The notes under the pieces are model-generated. The model did no database searches. It saw only the letters and a list, made by a program, of their open reading frames with translations, and had not been told where the DNA came from. DNA of 64,000 nucleotides, taken from positions 1 through 64,000 of the forward strand of contig NZ_BCQP01000010.1 of NCBI RefSeq assembly GCF_001552135.1, in the 5' to 3' direction. The position numbers and the translations under genes were made by a program. This DNA is from Actinomadura chibensis NBRC 106107 (lineage in GTDB: Bacteria; Actinomycetota; Actinomycetes; Streptosporangiales; Streptosporangiaceae). Of this stretch, positions 40,420 through 49,959 are shown piece after piece. Position 1 is the first letter of the stretch, and each line of letters opens with the position of its first letter.

Positions 40420-41853
40420 ATGCGATCACGTATCCCGGCGGCGCTGGCGCTCACCCTCGCGCTCGCCGCATCCGGCGGGGCCACGGCCGCCGCCGCGCCC
40501 CGGCCACCGGCGCAGACGTCCCGTCCAGGCTCGTCCGCCCCGGTGTTAGCCGATCCGCACGCGTGCCCGGGGCAGCCCGGGTTCACCTGCTCGTTCCTCA
40601 CCGTCCCGCTCGACCACCGCCGTCCCGGCGGCGCGGACACCCTGCGCCTCCAGGTGGCGACGGCCGACAACGCGGACGCGCCGAAGGGCGTCCTGCTGTT
40701 CCTGACCGGCGGGCCCGGGCAGCCGGGCGTCCCGTTCATCGGCCGCATCTCCGGGCGGATGCCCGAGGTGGCGAAGCGGTACCGGTTCGTCATGATCGAC
40801 CAGCGGGGGACGGGCGCGTCCGGCGCCATCGACTGCCCGAAGCTCCAGGCCCAGGTGGACGGCAGCGACATCAAGCCGCCCGCGCCGGACGCCGTGGCCG
40901 AGTGCGCCGGGATCCTCGGGAACCGGCGGCACTACTTCACCACCGAGCAGACCGTCGGCGACCTCGACCTGCTGCGAAAGGCGCTCGCCGTCAAGACGAT
41001 GGCCGTCGACGGCGTCTCCTACGGCACCATGACCGGCGCCTCCTACGCGGCCCGGCACCCGCGGAACGTGAGCAGGCTCGTCCTCGACTCGGTCCTGCCG
41101 CACGTCGACCCGCAGCGCGACGACATGCTGTACCTGACCGGGCTGCGCGCCACCGCGCGGGTCCTGCGGGACGCCTGCGCCGCCGCGCCCGCGTGCGGCT
41201 TCGACCCGGCGGACGACCTCGCCTGGCTCGCCCGCCACCGCGCGGACGCCGTCCGCGTCTGGGACACGCTCGTCACCTACGAGTTCCTCGACCCGACCTA
41301 CCGCGACCCGAACGCGCTGCCGGACGGGGCGGGCGACATCGTCTCGGCGGTCCACGAGGCGCGGCACGGGAACCCCGCCCGGCTCGACCGGCTGCTGCGG
41401 CTCCTCGACTCCTCCGGCGGCGACGTCGCCGAGTACAGCGCGGGCCTGCACATCGCCACGATCTGCGGCGACGGGCAGTTCCCGTGGGGGACGTCGCAGA
41501 CGCGGCCGTCCGTGCGCGCCGCCGCGCTGGAGCGCGTCCGGAGGCATCTGCCCGCCCGCGCCACCTGGCCGTTCACCGCGGACACGGCGGTCGGCGGCGG
41601 GTTCATCCAGGGGTGCCTGCACTGGCCGTGGGCGCGGCACACCGCCGAGCCGCGGCACGCGGGACTGTCCATGCCGGTGCTGCTGCTGAACGGCGACCGC
41701 GACCTGTCCACGCCGCTCGAATGGGCTCGGGAGGAACTCGGCCGCGCGCCGCGCGGCCGGCTCGTCGTCGTGAAGGGCGCCGCGCACTCGATCCAGAACC
41801 GCGAACGCGGGACTGCCGGACGCGCGGCCGTCGCCAAGTTCCTCCTCGGGTGA
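40420..41853 (+). CDS. Secreted alpha/beta hydrolase with TAP-like C-terminus
   Basis: A 477-residue exported hydrolase of the tripeptidyl aminopeptidase/SlpD type. An Ala-rich signal peptide covers about 1-28. The oxyanion segment L-T-G-G-P-G, the D-Q-R-G-T-G-A-S motif and the nucleophile elbow G-V-S-Y-G are clear; the C-terminal TAP-like part has L-L-L-N-G-D-R-D and the late A-A-H-S-I carrying the catalytic-type histidine. GGGGAG precedes the ATG. Likely an extracellular peptidase or esterase. Confidence 0.9.
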   Translation: MRSRIPAALALTLALAASGGATAAAAPRPPAQTSRPGSSAPVLADPHACPGQPGFTCSFLTVPLDHRRPGGADTLRLQVATADNADAPKGVLLFLTGGPGQPGVPFIGRISGRMPEVAKRYRFVMIDQRGTGASGAIDCPKLQAQVDGSDIKPPAPDAVAECAGILGNRRHYFTTEQTVGDLDLLRKALAVKTMAVDGVSYGTMTGASYAARHPRNVSRLVLDSVLPHVDPQRDDMLYLTGLRATARVLRDACAAAPACGFDPADDLAWLARHRADAVRVWDTLVTYEFLDPTYRDPNALPDGAGDIVSAVHEARHGNPARLDRLLRLLDSSGGDVAEYSAGLHIATICGDGQFPWGTSQTRPSVRAAALERVRRHLPARATWPFTADTAVGGGFIQGCLHWPWARHTAEPRHAGLSMPVLLLNGDRDLSTPLEWAREELGRAPRGRLVVVKGAAHSIQNRERGTAGRAAVAKFLLG

Positions 41854-41865
41854 CCCCGCGCCCCG

Positions 41866-43947
41866 TCAGCCCTTCGGCTTCACCAGGCAGACCAGCCTGT
41901 CGAAGCGGCGCTCGTCCTGGAACCCGGCCTCGCGCAGCAGCGCGCGGCCCCGGTGGTCGCGGCGGTACGCGCACGCCACGTCCACGCCGGTGCGGTCGAG
42001 CGCCGCGCGGACCTCGGCCGCGTCCGGCTTCGGGCCCCACCGGCGCCGGACGGCCTCGGTCAGCAGCCGCCGGTCCTCGATGAACCGCGGCGGGACGGGC
42101 AGCATGCCGAGGTAGTGGTCGTTCGGGTCGACCGCGTGCGTGCGGGTGGTGAGCAGCGGCACCACCCGCATGTACGTGGACGGCATCAGCACGAGCCCGC
42201 CGTCGCCCGCGAGCGCGATCGCGCGCCGCGCGGGGCCGAGCGTCCCCTCCGGCACCTTCCAGGACGGCCGCGACTCCACCACGGAATGGCTCTCCTGCGA
42301 CCACAGCGGCGTCCCGCCCACGATCAGCGCGGTCGCGAGCGCCGCCGCCGGGACGCCCGCCGCGAGGACGCGCGCGGACCCCGGCAGCCCGGCGGGCACG
42401 GCCGCGCCCGGCGGGCGCACCGACGCGAGCAGCCCGACCAGCGCGGGCGCGGGGACGAGCCACATCGTCCGCCACAGCACCTGCCCGGCGCCGGACGCGT
42501 CCGCCGCCGCCTCCAGCAGCCCGGGGACGATCAGCACCGACAGGCCCGCCGCCGTCCCGGCGCAGACCAGCGCGGGGACGCCGCGCCGCGCCGTCCAGGG
42601 CGACAGCCACAGCGCGCACCCGCCGAGCACGCCGAGCGTCGCCTCCAGCAGGACCCAGCGGTAGCTGGCGGGCGCGTCGTGGACGGCCCCGACGACGGTC
42701 GTCTCGCCGTGCAGGAACTTCACCGCCAGCCCGGACCCGACCGGGTACACCAGCGCGACGCACGCGGCGACGCCGGTCCGGACGCGCCCGGAGGCGACGA
42801 GCGGGACGGCCGCCGCGAGCACCACCAGCGGGGCGATGAACGCGGCCGACGAGGTCAGCCCGACCGCCGAGACCCCGGCGGCGGCGAGGAGCGCGAGGTC
42901 GCCGCGGGTCCGCCGCTCGGCCCACCGGGTCAGGTAGCAGAACGTCAGCGGGATCAGCGCCGACACGAGCACGGCCTTGCCCTGCCACATGCGCAGCAGG
43001 TGGAACGACCCGAGGGACGCGGCGCTCGTCCCGCTCCAGAGCAGGTAGACGGCGCCGACCGCGAAGCAGAGCGTGGCGCGGCGCGGCGCCCACGTCCGGA
43101 CGAGCCGCCACAGCGCCCACACCGCGCCGAACGTCACGACGGGCAGCAGCACGTACCACACGAACGACGCGGCGGGGACGCCGAGCAGCCGCGCGAGCGC
43201 CCCGGCGAGCACCTCGATCGACGCGACCGGCGGTTCGCCCGCGATCTCGTCGGCCGTGCCGGGGGTGAAGATGACGTCCCGGAGCGGGATCTCGCCGGTC
43301 GCGGCGGCGGCCACCGAGCGGGAGACGAAGTAGGCGTCGTCGCCGTCGGTGTTCACGATGAACAGGGACGCGATGGCGAACCCGGCGCCGGTGAGCAGCG
43401 CGAGCGGCGTCCCCCACCGGGTCTCGCCGGGCTCCGGCTCGGCGGGCTCGGCGGGCTCCGGCCCGGCGGGGCCGCCCGCGTCGCCGGGGTCCGGCGGCCC
43501 GGGGCGGCGCAGGAGCAGGAACGCGGCCGACGCGGCGGCGCTGACGAGCCCGGTCGTCCACGCGCACCACCACGGGACGCCGGACGGGTGCAGGCCCGCG
43601 CACGTCCCCGCCGCGATCCCGGCCACCACGGCGACCGCCGCCAGCACGCGCGGGGGAGGGGTGAACCGGGAGCGCCACGCGCGGGGCCGGTCCGGCCACA
43701 GGACGGCGGCCCACCAGCCGCGCCGCGTCCCGTACACCGCCGCGACGGCGGCCGCGGCCACCGCCCACATCAGGAGCAGCACCGACGTGGACGGCCTGAA
43801 CAGCAGGCCGAGGTGGTAGACGACGGTCCACGCCGCGAACAGCAGGACCGCGCCGTCGACGGCCCCGTCCACGAACCGCGTCGTCCGCGTCTCCCCGGCC
43901 CGGCCGGGCCCGCTCCTGCCCGTGGTGCGCTCCAGCAACTGGATCAC
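41866..43947 (-). CDS. Large polytopic membrane protein, DUF6077-like
   Basis: A 693-residue protein with about 12 membrane segments and a proline- and glutamate-rich loop (about 165-185). A periplasmic-type segment F-I-V-N-T-D-G-D-D-A-Y-F-V follows the fourth or fifth helix, and a soluble C-terminal part ends V-C-L-V-K-P-K-G. The organisation recalls GT-C-type glycosyltransferases and the family DUF6077, but no catalytic motif is certain. GTG 43947 was chosen because AGGGGGA lies just upstream; a longer reading has no site. Function unknown. Confidence 0.75.
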   Translation of the reverse strand: MIQLLERTTGRSGPGRAGETRTTRFVDGAVDGAVLLFAAWTVVYHLGLLFRPSTSVLLLMWAVAAAAVAAVYGTRRGWWAAVLWPDRPRAWRSRFTPPPRVLAAVAVVAGIAAGTCAGLHPSGVPWWCAWTTGLVSAAASAAFLLLRRPGPPDPGDAGGPAGPEPAEPAEPEPGETRWGTPLALLTGAGFAIASLFIVNTDGDDAYFVSRSVAAAATGEIPLRDVIFTPGTADEIAGEPPVASIEVLAGALARLLGVPAASFVWYVLLPVVTFGAVWALWRLVRTWAPRRATLCFAVGAVYLLWSGTSAASLGSFHLLRMWQGKAVLVSALIPLTFCYLTRWAERRTRGDLALLAAAGVSAVGLTSSAAFIAPLVVLAAAVPLVASGRVRTGVAACVALVYPVGSGLAVKFLHGETTVVGAVHDAPASYRWVLLEATLGVLGGCALWLSPWTARRGVPALVCAGTAAGLSVLIVPGLLEAAADASGAGQVLWRTMWLVPAPALVGLLASVRPPGAAVPAGLPGSARVLAAGVPAAALATALIVGGTPLWSQESHSVVESRPSWKVPEGTLGPARRAIALAGDGGLVLMPSTYMRVVPLLTTRTHAVDPNDHYLGMLPVPPRFIEDRRLLTEAVRRRWGPKPDAAEVRAALDRTGVDVACAYRRDHRGRALLREAGFQDERRFDRLVCLVKPKG

Positions 43948-44287
43948 CTGGTCCCCCTGCGCATGACTGTGCCCAGCGGTGTGGGAACACCGCGTCCATG
44001 GGCGCGCCGCCGACAACTCTGCCCGGCGGGGGTGACCGAGAGTGTTCGGACGGCGATTTGCCCTTATTGATCTTGTTATGTGTACGACGCCGGGACCCCG
44101 TCCCGCGTTGACATCTTCCCGCCACCTATGGAGTGGCGTAACGCGGCCCCTCGTTACCTGCGGACCGCCGATCGTTGGTGATCGCGACGGATTTGCTGCG
44201 GTTCGCCCGATGTGCATGTTCTGATTGAGGCGCCACGGAACACGCGCCCCCCGGGCGGCGGGCGCGCTCGATGGGATGTGATGCGCG
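43948..44287. other. 340-bp intergenic region with several inverted repeats
   Basis: Divergent gap between two membrane protein genes, with AT-richer patches. It holds GCGGTGT-GGGA-ACACCGC (43976-43993), GCCAC/GTGGC (44121-44137), GTAACG-N8-CGTTAC (44138-44157) and CGATC-N6-GATCG (44169-44184). TTGACA at 44108-44113 matches a -35 element but has no clear -10 at normal spacing. A 60-codon reading frame inside has no ribosome binding site and looks spurious. Confidence 0.5.
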
Positions 44288-44758
44288 GTGCGCCATGCGA
44301 TCGGCTTCGTCCTCGGCGTCCTGCTGACCCCCGGGATCCTGTACGGCACGGCCTGGGGATACGTCCAGGCGGGGCAGTCCTTCGACGGCACCGGGCAGGA
44401 GATCACCGACCGCACCCGGATCTACGGGGCGTTCGCCCTGCTGGCCGCCGTCGGCCTGGTGATGGGCGTGATCATCGTCGCGCGCTGGGCGTCGCCGCTG
44501 GTGTCGCTCGTCCCGGCGCTGGCCCTGCTCGGCCTCACCGGCTGGTTCCTGATCGACCCCGGCGGCGCCCTCGACCTGCCGGGCAGGGTCCCGCCGTCCG
44601 GCGACATGGACTTCGGGCTCCGCATGCTGCTCGGCTCCGGCGTGTACGGGATGATGGGGCTCGCGCTGCTCATGCCGGCGTGGGCGCCCCGCCGCTGGGG
44701 CTCGGGCAGCGGCGAGGACGCCGCCGACATGGACTTCTACTCGGCGGCCGGCCGCTGA
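44288..44758 (+). CDS. Four-helix membrane protein, unknown function
   Basis: A 156-residue protein with four predicted membrane helices (starting at about residues 4, 46, 68 and 112) and a short acidic tail (G-E-D-A-A-D-M-D). I do not recognise a family. The GTG start at 44288 lacks a strong ribosome binding site. It ends convergently with the ABC transporter operon. Confidence 0.7.
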   Translation: MRHAIGFVLGVLLTPGILYGTAWGYVQAGQSFDGTGQEITDRTRIYGAFALLAAVGLVMGVIIVARWASPLVSLVPALALLGLTGWFLIDPGGALDLPGRVPPSGDMDFGLRMLLGSGVYGMMGLALLMPAWAPRRWGSGSGEDAADMDFYSAAGR

Positions 44759-44780
44759 CCGGCGGGCCGCCGGCGGCCGC

Positions 44781-45845
44781 CTACTTCGCCCCGCTCGCGA
44801 ACCGCGTCGTGTAGGTCCGGGACAGGTCGATCTCGTCCTTCTTCTCGCCCACCTCGGGGGAGAACTGCGCCAGCACGTTCAGGACGTTCTCCGCCGCCTC
44901 CGGCTTCATCAGGCCGTCCCCGTTGAACATGCTGATCGAGTCGCCGACCGCCTTCTCGTACAGCTTCGGATCGCCGCCCGCGTAGTCCGCGGGCATCTTC
45001 GCCGCGATCTCGGCGGGCTTGTGCTGCTTGATCCAGCGCAGCGTCCGCACGAACGCGTTGGCGAGCTTCTGCACCGTCGCCGCGTGCGACTCGACGTAGG
45101 CGCAGTCCATGTAGAGGGAGCTGGACGGGTACAGCCCGCCGAGCGCCTTCCGCGTCCCCTCCTCGGTGCGCATCTCGACCAGGACCTTGGCCTTGCCGGT
45201 GCCGACCAGCTTCGCGATCGTCGGGTCGGTGGTCATCCCGGCGTCGATGCCGCCGTTGTCCATGGTGGAGATGAACGTCTGGCCCGCGCCCGCCTTGACC
45301 GTCGTGTAGTCGGACGTCTTCACCCCGTTCCGCACGGCGAGGGCCCGCGTCAGGAAGTCGGTGGACGACCCCGGGCTCGTGACGCCGAGCTTCTTGCCCT
45401 TGAACGCGGCGGGCGAGGTCAGCGAGCCCGCCTTCTTCGCGGAGACCATCTCGGCCTCGCCGGGGACGTCCGCCATCTGCACGACGCTCTGCACGCACTT
45501 GCCCTTGGTCTGCAGGTGGATGGCGTGGTCGTAGAACCCGACGACGCCCTGCACGTCGCCGGAGATGAGGACGTTCTCCGCCTGCGCCCCCGCGGGCTCG
45601 GTGAGCAGTTGGACGTCGAGCCCCTGCTCCTCGAAGTACCCGAGCCGCTCGGTGAGCTTGGCGGGCAGGTAGATGACCTTGTCGATGCCGCCGACCATGA
45701 TCTTGACGCGGTCGGACGTCCCGCCGACGCCGCCGCCGGACCGGGAGTCCCGGCAGGACGCGAGCGGCAGCGCGAGGGCGGTGACGGCGGCGAGCGCGGC
45801 GGCGCCCGCCCGGACGGACGTTCTCGGCGTGGCTGTACCGGGCAT
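44781..45845 (-). CDS. ABC transporter substrate-binding lipoprotein, NMT1/SsuA type
   Basis: A 354-residue binding protein with a lipoprotein signal (L-P-L-A-S-C, Cys31). The mature part has the NMT1/SsuA-like features Y-L-P-A-K-L-T-E-R-L-G-Y-F and V-G-F-Y-D-H-A-I, as in importers of sulfonates, nitrate or thiamine precursors. AAGGAG precedes ATG 45845. It is the last gene of an ATPase-permease-binding protein operon. The substrate is not readable from sequence. Confidence 0.9.
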   Translation of the reverse strand: MPGTATPRTSVRAGAAALAAVTALALPLASCRDSRSGGGVGGTSDRVKIMVGGIDKVIYLPAKLTERLGYFEEQGLDVQLLTEPAGAQAENVLISGDVQGVVGFYDHAIHLQTKGKCVQSVVQMADVPGEAEMVSAKKAGSLTSPAAFKGKKLGVTSPGSSTDFLTRALAVRNGVKTSDYTTVKAGAGQTFISTMDNGGIDAGMTTDPTIAKLVGTGKAKVLVEMRTEEGTRKALGGLYPSSSLYMDCAYVESHAATVQKLANAFVRTLRWIKQHKPAEIAAKMPADYAGGDPKLYEKAVGDSISMFNGDGLMKPEAAENVLNVLAQFSPEVGEKKDEIDLSRTYTTRFASGAK

Positions 45846-45871
45846 GGGGGTGCTCCTTGGGTGACGGGGCG

Positions 45872-46681
45872 TCAGATCTGGACGTCGTGGCCGGCCGCCG
45901 CGGGGCGCCAGCGCAGCAGCCGCCCCTCCAGCAGCGTGAGCAGCCATTCGGCGAGCAGCGCCAGCACCGTGATGATGATCATCCCGGCGTAGATCCCGGC
46001 CGCGTCGAAGGTGCCCTGGGAGTGGTTGATGAGCAGGCCGAGGCCCTTGTCGGCGCCGGTGTACTCGCCGACGATCGCGCCGATGATCGCGAACCCGAAC
46101 GCCGAGTGCAGCGAGGCGAGGATCCAGGACGTGGCGGACGGCACGACGATCGTCCAAAGGACCTGGAACCGTCCCGCGCCGAGGATCCGCGCGTTGTTCA
46201 CGAGGTTCCGGTCCACCTCGCGGGCGCCCTGGAAGGCGTTGAAGAACACCGCGAAGAACACCAGCACGAACGCCGTCGCGATCTTGGACTGCATGCCGAG
46301 GCCGAACCAGATGATGAACAGCGACGCGAGGATGATGCGCGGGATCGCGTTGACGGCCTTGATGAACGGGGCGCACACGTCCGACAGGAAGCGGCCGCGG
46401 CCGAGCGCGACGCCGAGCACCACGCCGCCCGCCGCGCCGAGCGCGAACCCGGCGACCGCCTCCTGGAGGGTGTAGGAGATCTGCTCCCAGATCGAGCCCT
46501 GCGAGGTGCCGTCGGTGAACCACCCCGCCAGCCGGTCCCAGATCTTGGACGGCATCGAGTAGTAGAACGGGTCGATCCAGTGCCGGGCGGACACCTCCCA
46601 CGACACGAGCCACGCCGCGACCAGCGCGGCCCGCACCCCGTACACGCCGAGCGTCCGGCGCAGCGCGATGTCACGCCGCAT
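45872..46681 (-). CDS. ABC transporter permease, SsuC/TauC type
   Basis: A 269-residue permease with about six helices and the EAA-type cytoplasmic loop (N-N-A-R-I-L-G-A-G-R-F-Q-V-L-W-T-I-V-V-P). It forms the membrane channel of the importer with the flanking ATPase and binding protein. Its start lies 11 bases inside the ATPase gene, so the two are coupled. Confidence 0.93.
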   Translation of the reverse strand: MRRDIALRRTLGVYGVRAALVAAWLVSWEVSARHWIDPFYYSMPSKIWDRLAGWFTDGTSQGSIWEQISYTLQEAVAGFALGAAGGVVLGVALGRGRFLSDVCAPFIKAVNAIPRIILASLFIIWFGLGMQSKIATAFVLVFFAVFFNAFQGAREVDRNLVNNARILGAGRFQVLWTIVVPSATSWILASLHSAFGFAIIGAIVGEYTGADKGLGLLINHSQGTFDAAGIYAGMIIITVLALLAEWLLTLLEGRLLRWRPAAAGHDVQI

Positions 46682-47516
46682 CTCCGGCCCCCCTCTCGCG
46701 GGTGATCTGCACCTCGTCGCGCAGCGAGTCCCACACCTCGCGGTAGACGTCGAGGAACTCGCCGGTCAGCCGGACCTCCTCGGCGTCGCGCGGCCGGTCG
46801 AGCGGCACCGCGAACACGCCCTTCACCGTCGCGGGCCCGGCCGTCATGACCACGACCCGGTCGGCGAGGACGAGCGCCTCCTCCAGGTCGTGCGTCACGA
46901 ACACGACGGCCGCGCCGGACCCGGACCACAGGCGGAGCAGCTCGTCCTGCATGAGGCCGCGGGTCTGGACGTCGAGCGCGGAGAACGGCTCGTCCATGAG
47001 CATCACGGACGGCTCGTTGACGAGCGTCTGCGCGAGCGCCACGCGCTTGCGCATGCCGCCGGACAGCTGGTGCGGGTAGTAGCCCTCGAACCCGGTGAGG
47101 CCGACCCGCGCGACCCAGCCGCGGGCGCGCTCGCGGGCGTCCCGCCGGGACGCGCCCCGGTAGCGGGGGCCGGCGGCCACGTTGTCGAGGACGGTCCGCC
47201 ACGGCATCACGGCGTCGTTCTGGAACATGTAGCCGACGCCCTCGGGGATCCCGTCCACCTCGCGGCCGTGGACGAGGACCCGCCCCTCGGACGCGGGCTC
47301 CAGGCCGGACACGAGGGACAGCGTCGTCGACTTGCCGCACCCGGTGGGCCCGACCAGGGCGACGAACTCGCCGGGCCCGACGCTCAGGTGCAGGTCCCGG
47401 ACGGCGGTGCGGACGCCGCCCGCCGACCGGAAGCGCTTGGTGGCGCCGTCCAGCTCGATGACGGGCGCGCCGCCCGCTGCGGCGGGCGGCGGCTGGGAGG
47501 GGGGTCGCTTGGTCAC
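46671..47516 (-). CDS. ABC transporter ATP-binding protein, SsuB/TauB type
   Basis: A 281-residue ATPase. Walker A is G-P-T-G-C-G-K-S-T, the Q loop Q-N-D-A-V-M-P-W, the signature L-S-G-G-M-R-K-R and Walker B V-M-L-M-D-E-P. The GTG start is preferred: TACGGT (minus strand, positions 47528-47523) lies 12 bases upstream and no ribosome binding site is seen, suggesting a leaderless mRNA. It heads the importer operon, divergent from the CitA-like kinase. Confidence 0.93.
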   Translation of the reverse strand: MTKRPPSQPPPAAAGGAPVIELDGATKRFRSAGGVRTAVRDLHLSVGPGEFVALVGPTGCGKSTTLSLVSGLEPASEGRVLVHGREVDGIPEGVGYMFQNDAVMPWRTVLDNVAAGPRYRGASRRDARERARGWVARVGLTGFEGYYPHQLSGGMRKRVALAQTLVNEPSVMLMDEPFSALDVQTRGLMQDELLRLWSGSGAAVVFVTHDLEEALVLADRVVVMTAGPATVKGVFAVPLDRPRDAEEVRLTGEFLDVYREVWDSLRDEVQITRERGAGDAA

Positions 47517-47674
47517 GGCGGCACCGTACGAAGGCGGCCCGGACGGCCGGAACCCTTGCCCGCGATGTGCTCGCAAGCCGCGAATCCCCACGTTGCGCGC
47601 GTTCTCCGGACTTCTGCTCGTTCTGCTCGCCGGGGGCTGGGCGGCCGGGCCGGCATGGTTTACGGTGGCTCGTC

Positions 47675-49297
47675 ATGGCGGTCCGGCCCCGCATCCCGTT
47701 CGCCCGGCAAGTCCTGATCATGCAGGTGGGCGTGGTCGTCGTGGTGGCCTGCCTCGGCTACGGGCTGGTCGCGTGGATGCTCGACGGGCGGCTCCGCGAC
47801 CAGTACGGCCAGCGGGCGCTGACCGTCGCGCGCTCCGTGGCCGCCGACCCCGCCGTCGCCGACGCGGTGGCGGCGGGCGATCCGGCGGGCGTCGTCCAGC
47901 CGCGCGCCGAGCGGGTCCGCGCCCGCACGGGGGCGCTGTTCGTCGTGGTGACCGACGACCGGGGCATCCGCCTCTCCCACCCGAACCCCGACCGGCTGGG
48001 ACGGCGGGTCAGCACCGACCCGTCCGACGCGCTCGCCGGCCGGGAGGTCGTCCGGGTGGAGCGCGGCACGCTCGGGCTGTCCGCGCGCGGCAAGGTCCCG
48101 CTGTACGGGCGGGACGGCCGGATCCTCGGCGAGGTCAGCGTCGGGTTCGACGCCCGCGCCATCGACGCCGAGCTCGGCCGCGTGCTCCGCGAGATGACGG
48201 TGTTCGTCGCCGGGGCCGTCCTGCTCGGCGTGCTGGCCTCGGTGGCGATCGGCCGGAGGCTGAAGCGGCAGACGCTCGGCCTCGAACCGTACGAGCTGGT
48301 GGAGCTCGTCCACGAGCGGGAGGCGGTGCTGCACGGCGTCGGGGAGGGCGTCGTCGCCGTCGACACCCGGGGGCGGACGGCGGTGTGCAACGACGAGGCG
48401 TCCCGGCTGCTCGGCGTCACGCCGGAGCGCGGCGCGCCCGCGGGCGACCTCGCCCCGGCGGGGACGCTCCGGGACGTCCTGACCGGCGCGCGCGAGGCGT
48501 CGAACCTGTTCGTCACGGCGGGCGAGCGGGTCCTCGTCGTGAACCGGCGCGAGGTCCGCCGGGACCGCCGCGACCTCGGCGCGGTCGTCACCCTGCGCGA
48601 CCGCACCGACCTGGAGACCCTCGCCCGCGAGCTCGACTCGGTCAGGATCCTGTTCGACGCGCTCCGCGCGCAGCGGCACGAGTACGCCAACCGGCTGCAC
48701 ACCCTGTCCGGGCTGCTGCAGCTCGGGCACGGCGAGGAGGCCGCCGAGTACATCGGCGCCCTGATGGAGGACGCCTCGCGCCGCGCGCCCGCCCCGGAGA
48801 ACCTCCCCGACCCGGTGTCGGACCCGTACCTGCGGGCGTTCCTGTCCGCGAAGGCGGCGGTCGCGGCGGAGAAGGGCGTCCGGCTGGACGTCGGGGCGGG
48901 CAGCTACGTCCCCGGCCGCGTCGCCGACCCGCTGGACGTGACGACCGTCGTCGGCAACCTCGTCGACAACGCCGTGGAGGCCGCGCGGCTCGGCCGCCGC
49001 CGCCCCGCCCGCGTCGAGGTGGAGCTGCTCGGCGACGGCCGCGACCTGCACGTCACCGTCGCCGACTCCGGCGACGGCCTCCCCGCCGACCTGCGCGACG
49101 CCGCGTTCGACGACGGCGTCTCCACCCGCGACGCCGCCCCCGGCCGGTCCCGCGGCCTCGGGCTCGGCATCGCCCGCCGCACCGCCCGCGCCCGCGGCGG
49201 CGACGTCGCCTTCGTCGACGCGGACCGCCCCGGCGCCACCGGCGCGGTGGCGGTGGCCCGGCTGCCCGGCGTCCTCGGCGCGGAGGCGGCGCTGTGA
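47675..49297 (+). CDS. CitA/DcuS-type sensor histidine kinase
   Basis: A 540-residue membrane kinase: one helix at about 12-33, an extracellular Cache/CitA-like sensor (about 40-175), a second helix (about 178-200), a PAS-like region (about 215-310), a SpoOB-type dimerisation segment with R-H-E-Y-A-N-R-L-H (His335) and a HATPase with G-N-L-V-D-N-A and G-L-G-L-G-I. Such kinases sense citrate or other di- and tricarboxylates. It overlaps its response regulator gene by four bases. TACGGT 14 bases before the ATG suggests a leaderless transcript. Confidence 0.92.
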   Translation: MAVRPRIPFARQVLIMQVGVVVVVACLGYGLVAWMLDGRLRDQYGQRALTVARSVAADPAVADAVAAGDPAGVVQPRAERVRARTGALFVVVTDDRGIRLSHPNPDRLGRRVSTDPSDALAGREVVRVERGTLGLSARGKVPLYGRDGRILGEVSVGFDARAIDAELGRVLREMTVFVAGAVLLGVLASVAIGRRLKRQTLGLEPYELVELVHEREAVLHGVGEGVVAVDTRGRTAVCNDEASRLLGVTPERGAPAGDLAPAGTLRDVLTGAREASNLFVTAGERVLVVNRREVRRDRRDLGAVVTLRDRTDLETLARELDSVRILFDALRAQRHEYANRLHTLSGLLQLGHGEEAAEYIGALMEDASRRAPAPENLPDPVSDPYLRAFLSAKAAVAAEKGVRLDVGAGSYVPGRVADPLDVTTVVGNLVDNAVEAARLGRRRPARVEVELLGDGRDLHVTVADSGDGLPADLRDAAFDDGVSTRDAAPGRSRGLGLGIARRTARARGGDVAFVDADRPGATGAVAVARLPGVLGAEAAL

Positions 49298-49959
49298 TCG
49301 AGGTGCTCGTGGTGGACGACGACTTCCGCGTCGCGCAGGTGCACGCCGGGTTCGTCGCGGCGGCGCGCGGCTTCGCCGTCGCCGGGCTCGCGCACACCGC
49401 GGCGCAGGCCAGGGCGATGGCCGCCGAGCTGCGGCCCGCGCTCGTCCTGCTGGACGTCTACCTGCCGGACGCGTCCGGCCTCACCCTGCTGCCCTGCCTC
49501 GACGCGGACGTGATCATGGCGACGGCGGCGGCCGACCCGGACGTCGTCCGGACCGCGCTGCGCGGCGGCGCCCTGCACTACCTGATCAAGCCGTTCACCG
49601 CCGCCGCGCTCGGCGAGCGGCTCGCCGCCTACGCCCGCTACCGGGACGCGCTGAGCGGCGAGGCCGAGCTGTCCCAGGCCGCGCTGGACGGCGCCGTCCG
49701 CGCCCTGTACGCGCCGCTGCGCGGCCAGCCGCCCCCGCCGAAGGGCCAGTCGCCGGTGACGGCCCGGCTGGTCGGCGACGCGCTGCGGCGCGCGGACGCG
49801 CCCCGCTCGGCCGCCGAGATCGCCGACGAGGTCGGCGTGTCCCGCGCCACCGCGCAGCGCTACCTCGCCGCGCTCGCCCAGGCCGGACGCGTCGTCGTCA
49901 CGCTCCGCTACGGCGCGACGGGCCGTCCCGAGCACCAGTACTCGTGGTCGCCCCGGTAG
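49294..49959 (+). CDS. CitB/DcuR-type response regulator
   Basis: A 221-residue response regulator. REC domain: V-V-D-D-D at the start, phospho-acceptor Asp54 in V-L-L-D-V-Y-L-P-D, Lys in I-K-P-F. The C-terminal helix-turn-helix is S-A-A-E-I-A-D-E-V-G-V-S-R-A-T-A-Q-R-Y. It partners the preceding CitA-like kinase. The divergent ABC importer is a possible target. Its last 52 bases overlap, on the opposite strand, the end of the ABC-2 ATPase gene. Confidence 0.93.
   Translation: MIEVLVVDDDFRVAQVHAGFVAAARGFAVAGLAHTAAQARAMAAELRPALVLLDVYLPDASGLTLLPCLDADVIMATAAADPDVVRTALRGGALHYLIKPFTAAALGERLAAYARYRDALSGEAELSQAALDGAVRALYAPLRGQPPPPKGQSPVTARLVGDALRRADAPRSAAEIADEVGVSRATAQRYLAALAQAGRVVVTLRYGATGRPEHQYSWSPR

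Noticed and set aside
44042..44224. Small 60-codon gene in the intergenic region
   Set aside because: It has no ribosome binding site, no hydrophobic or domain-like pattern, and spans several inverted repeats.
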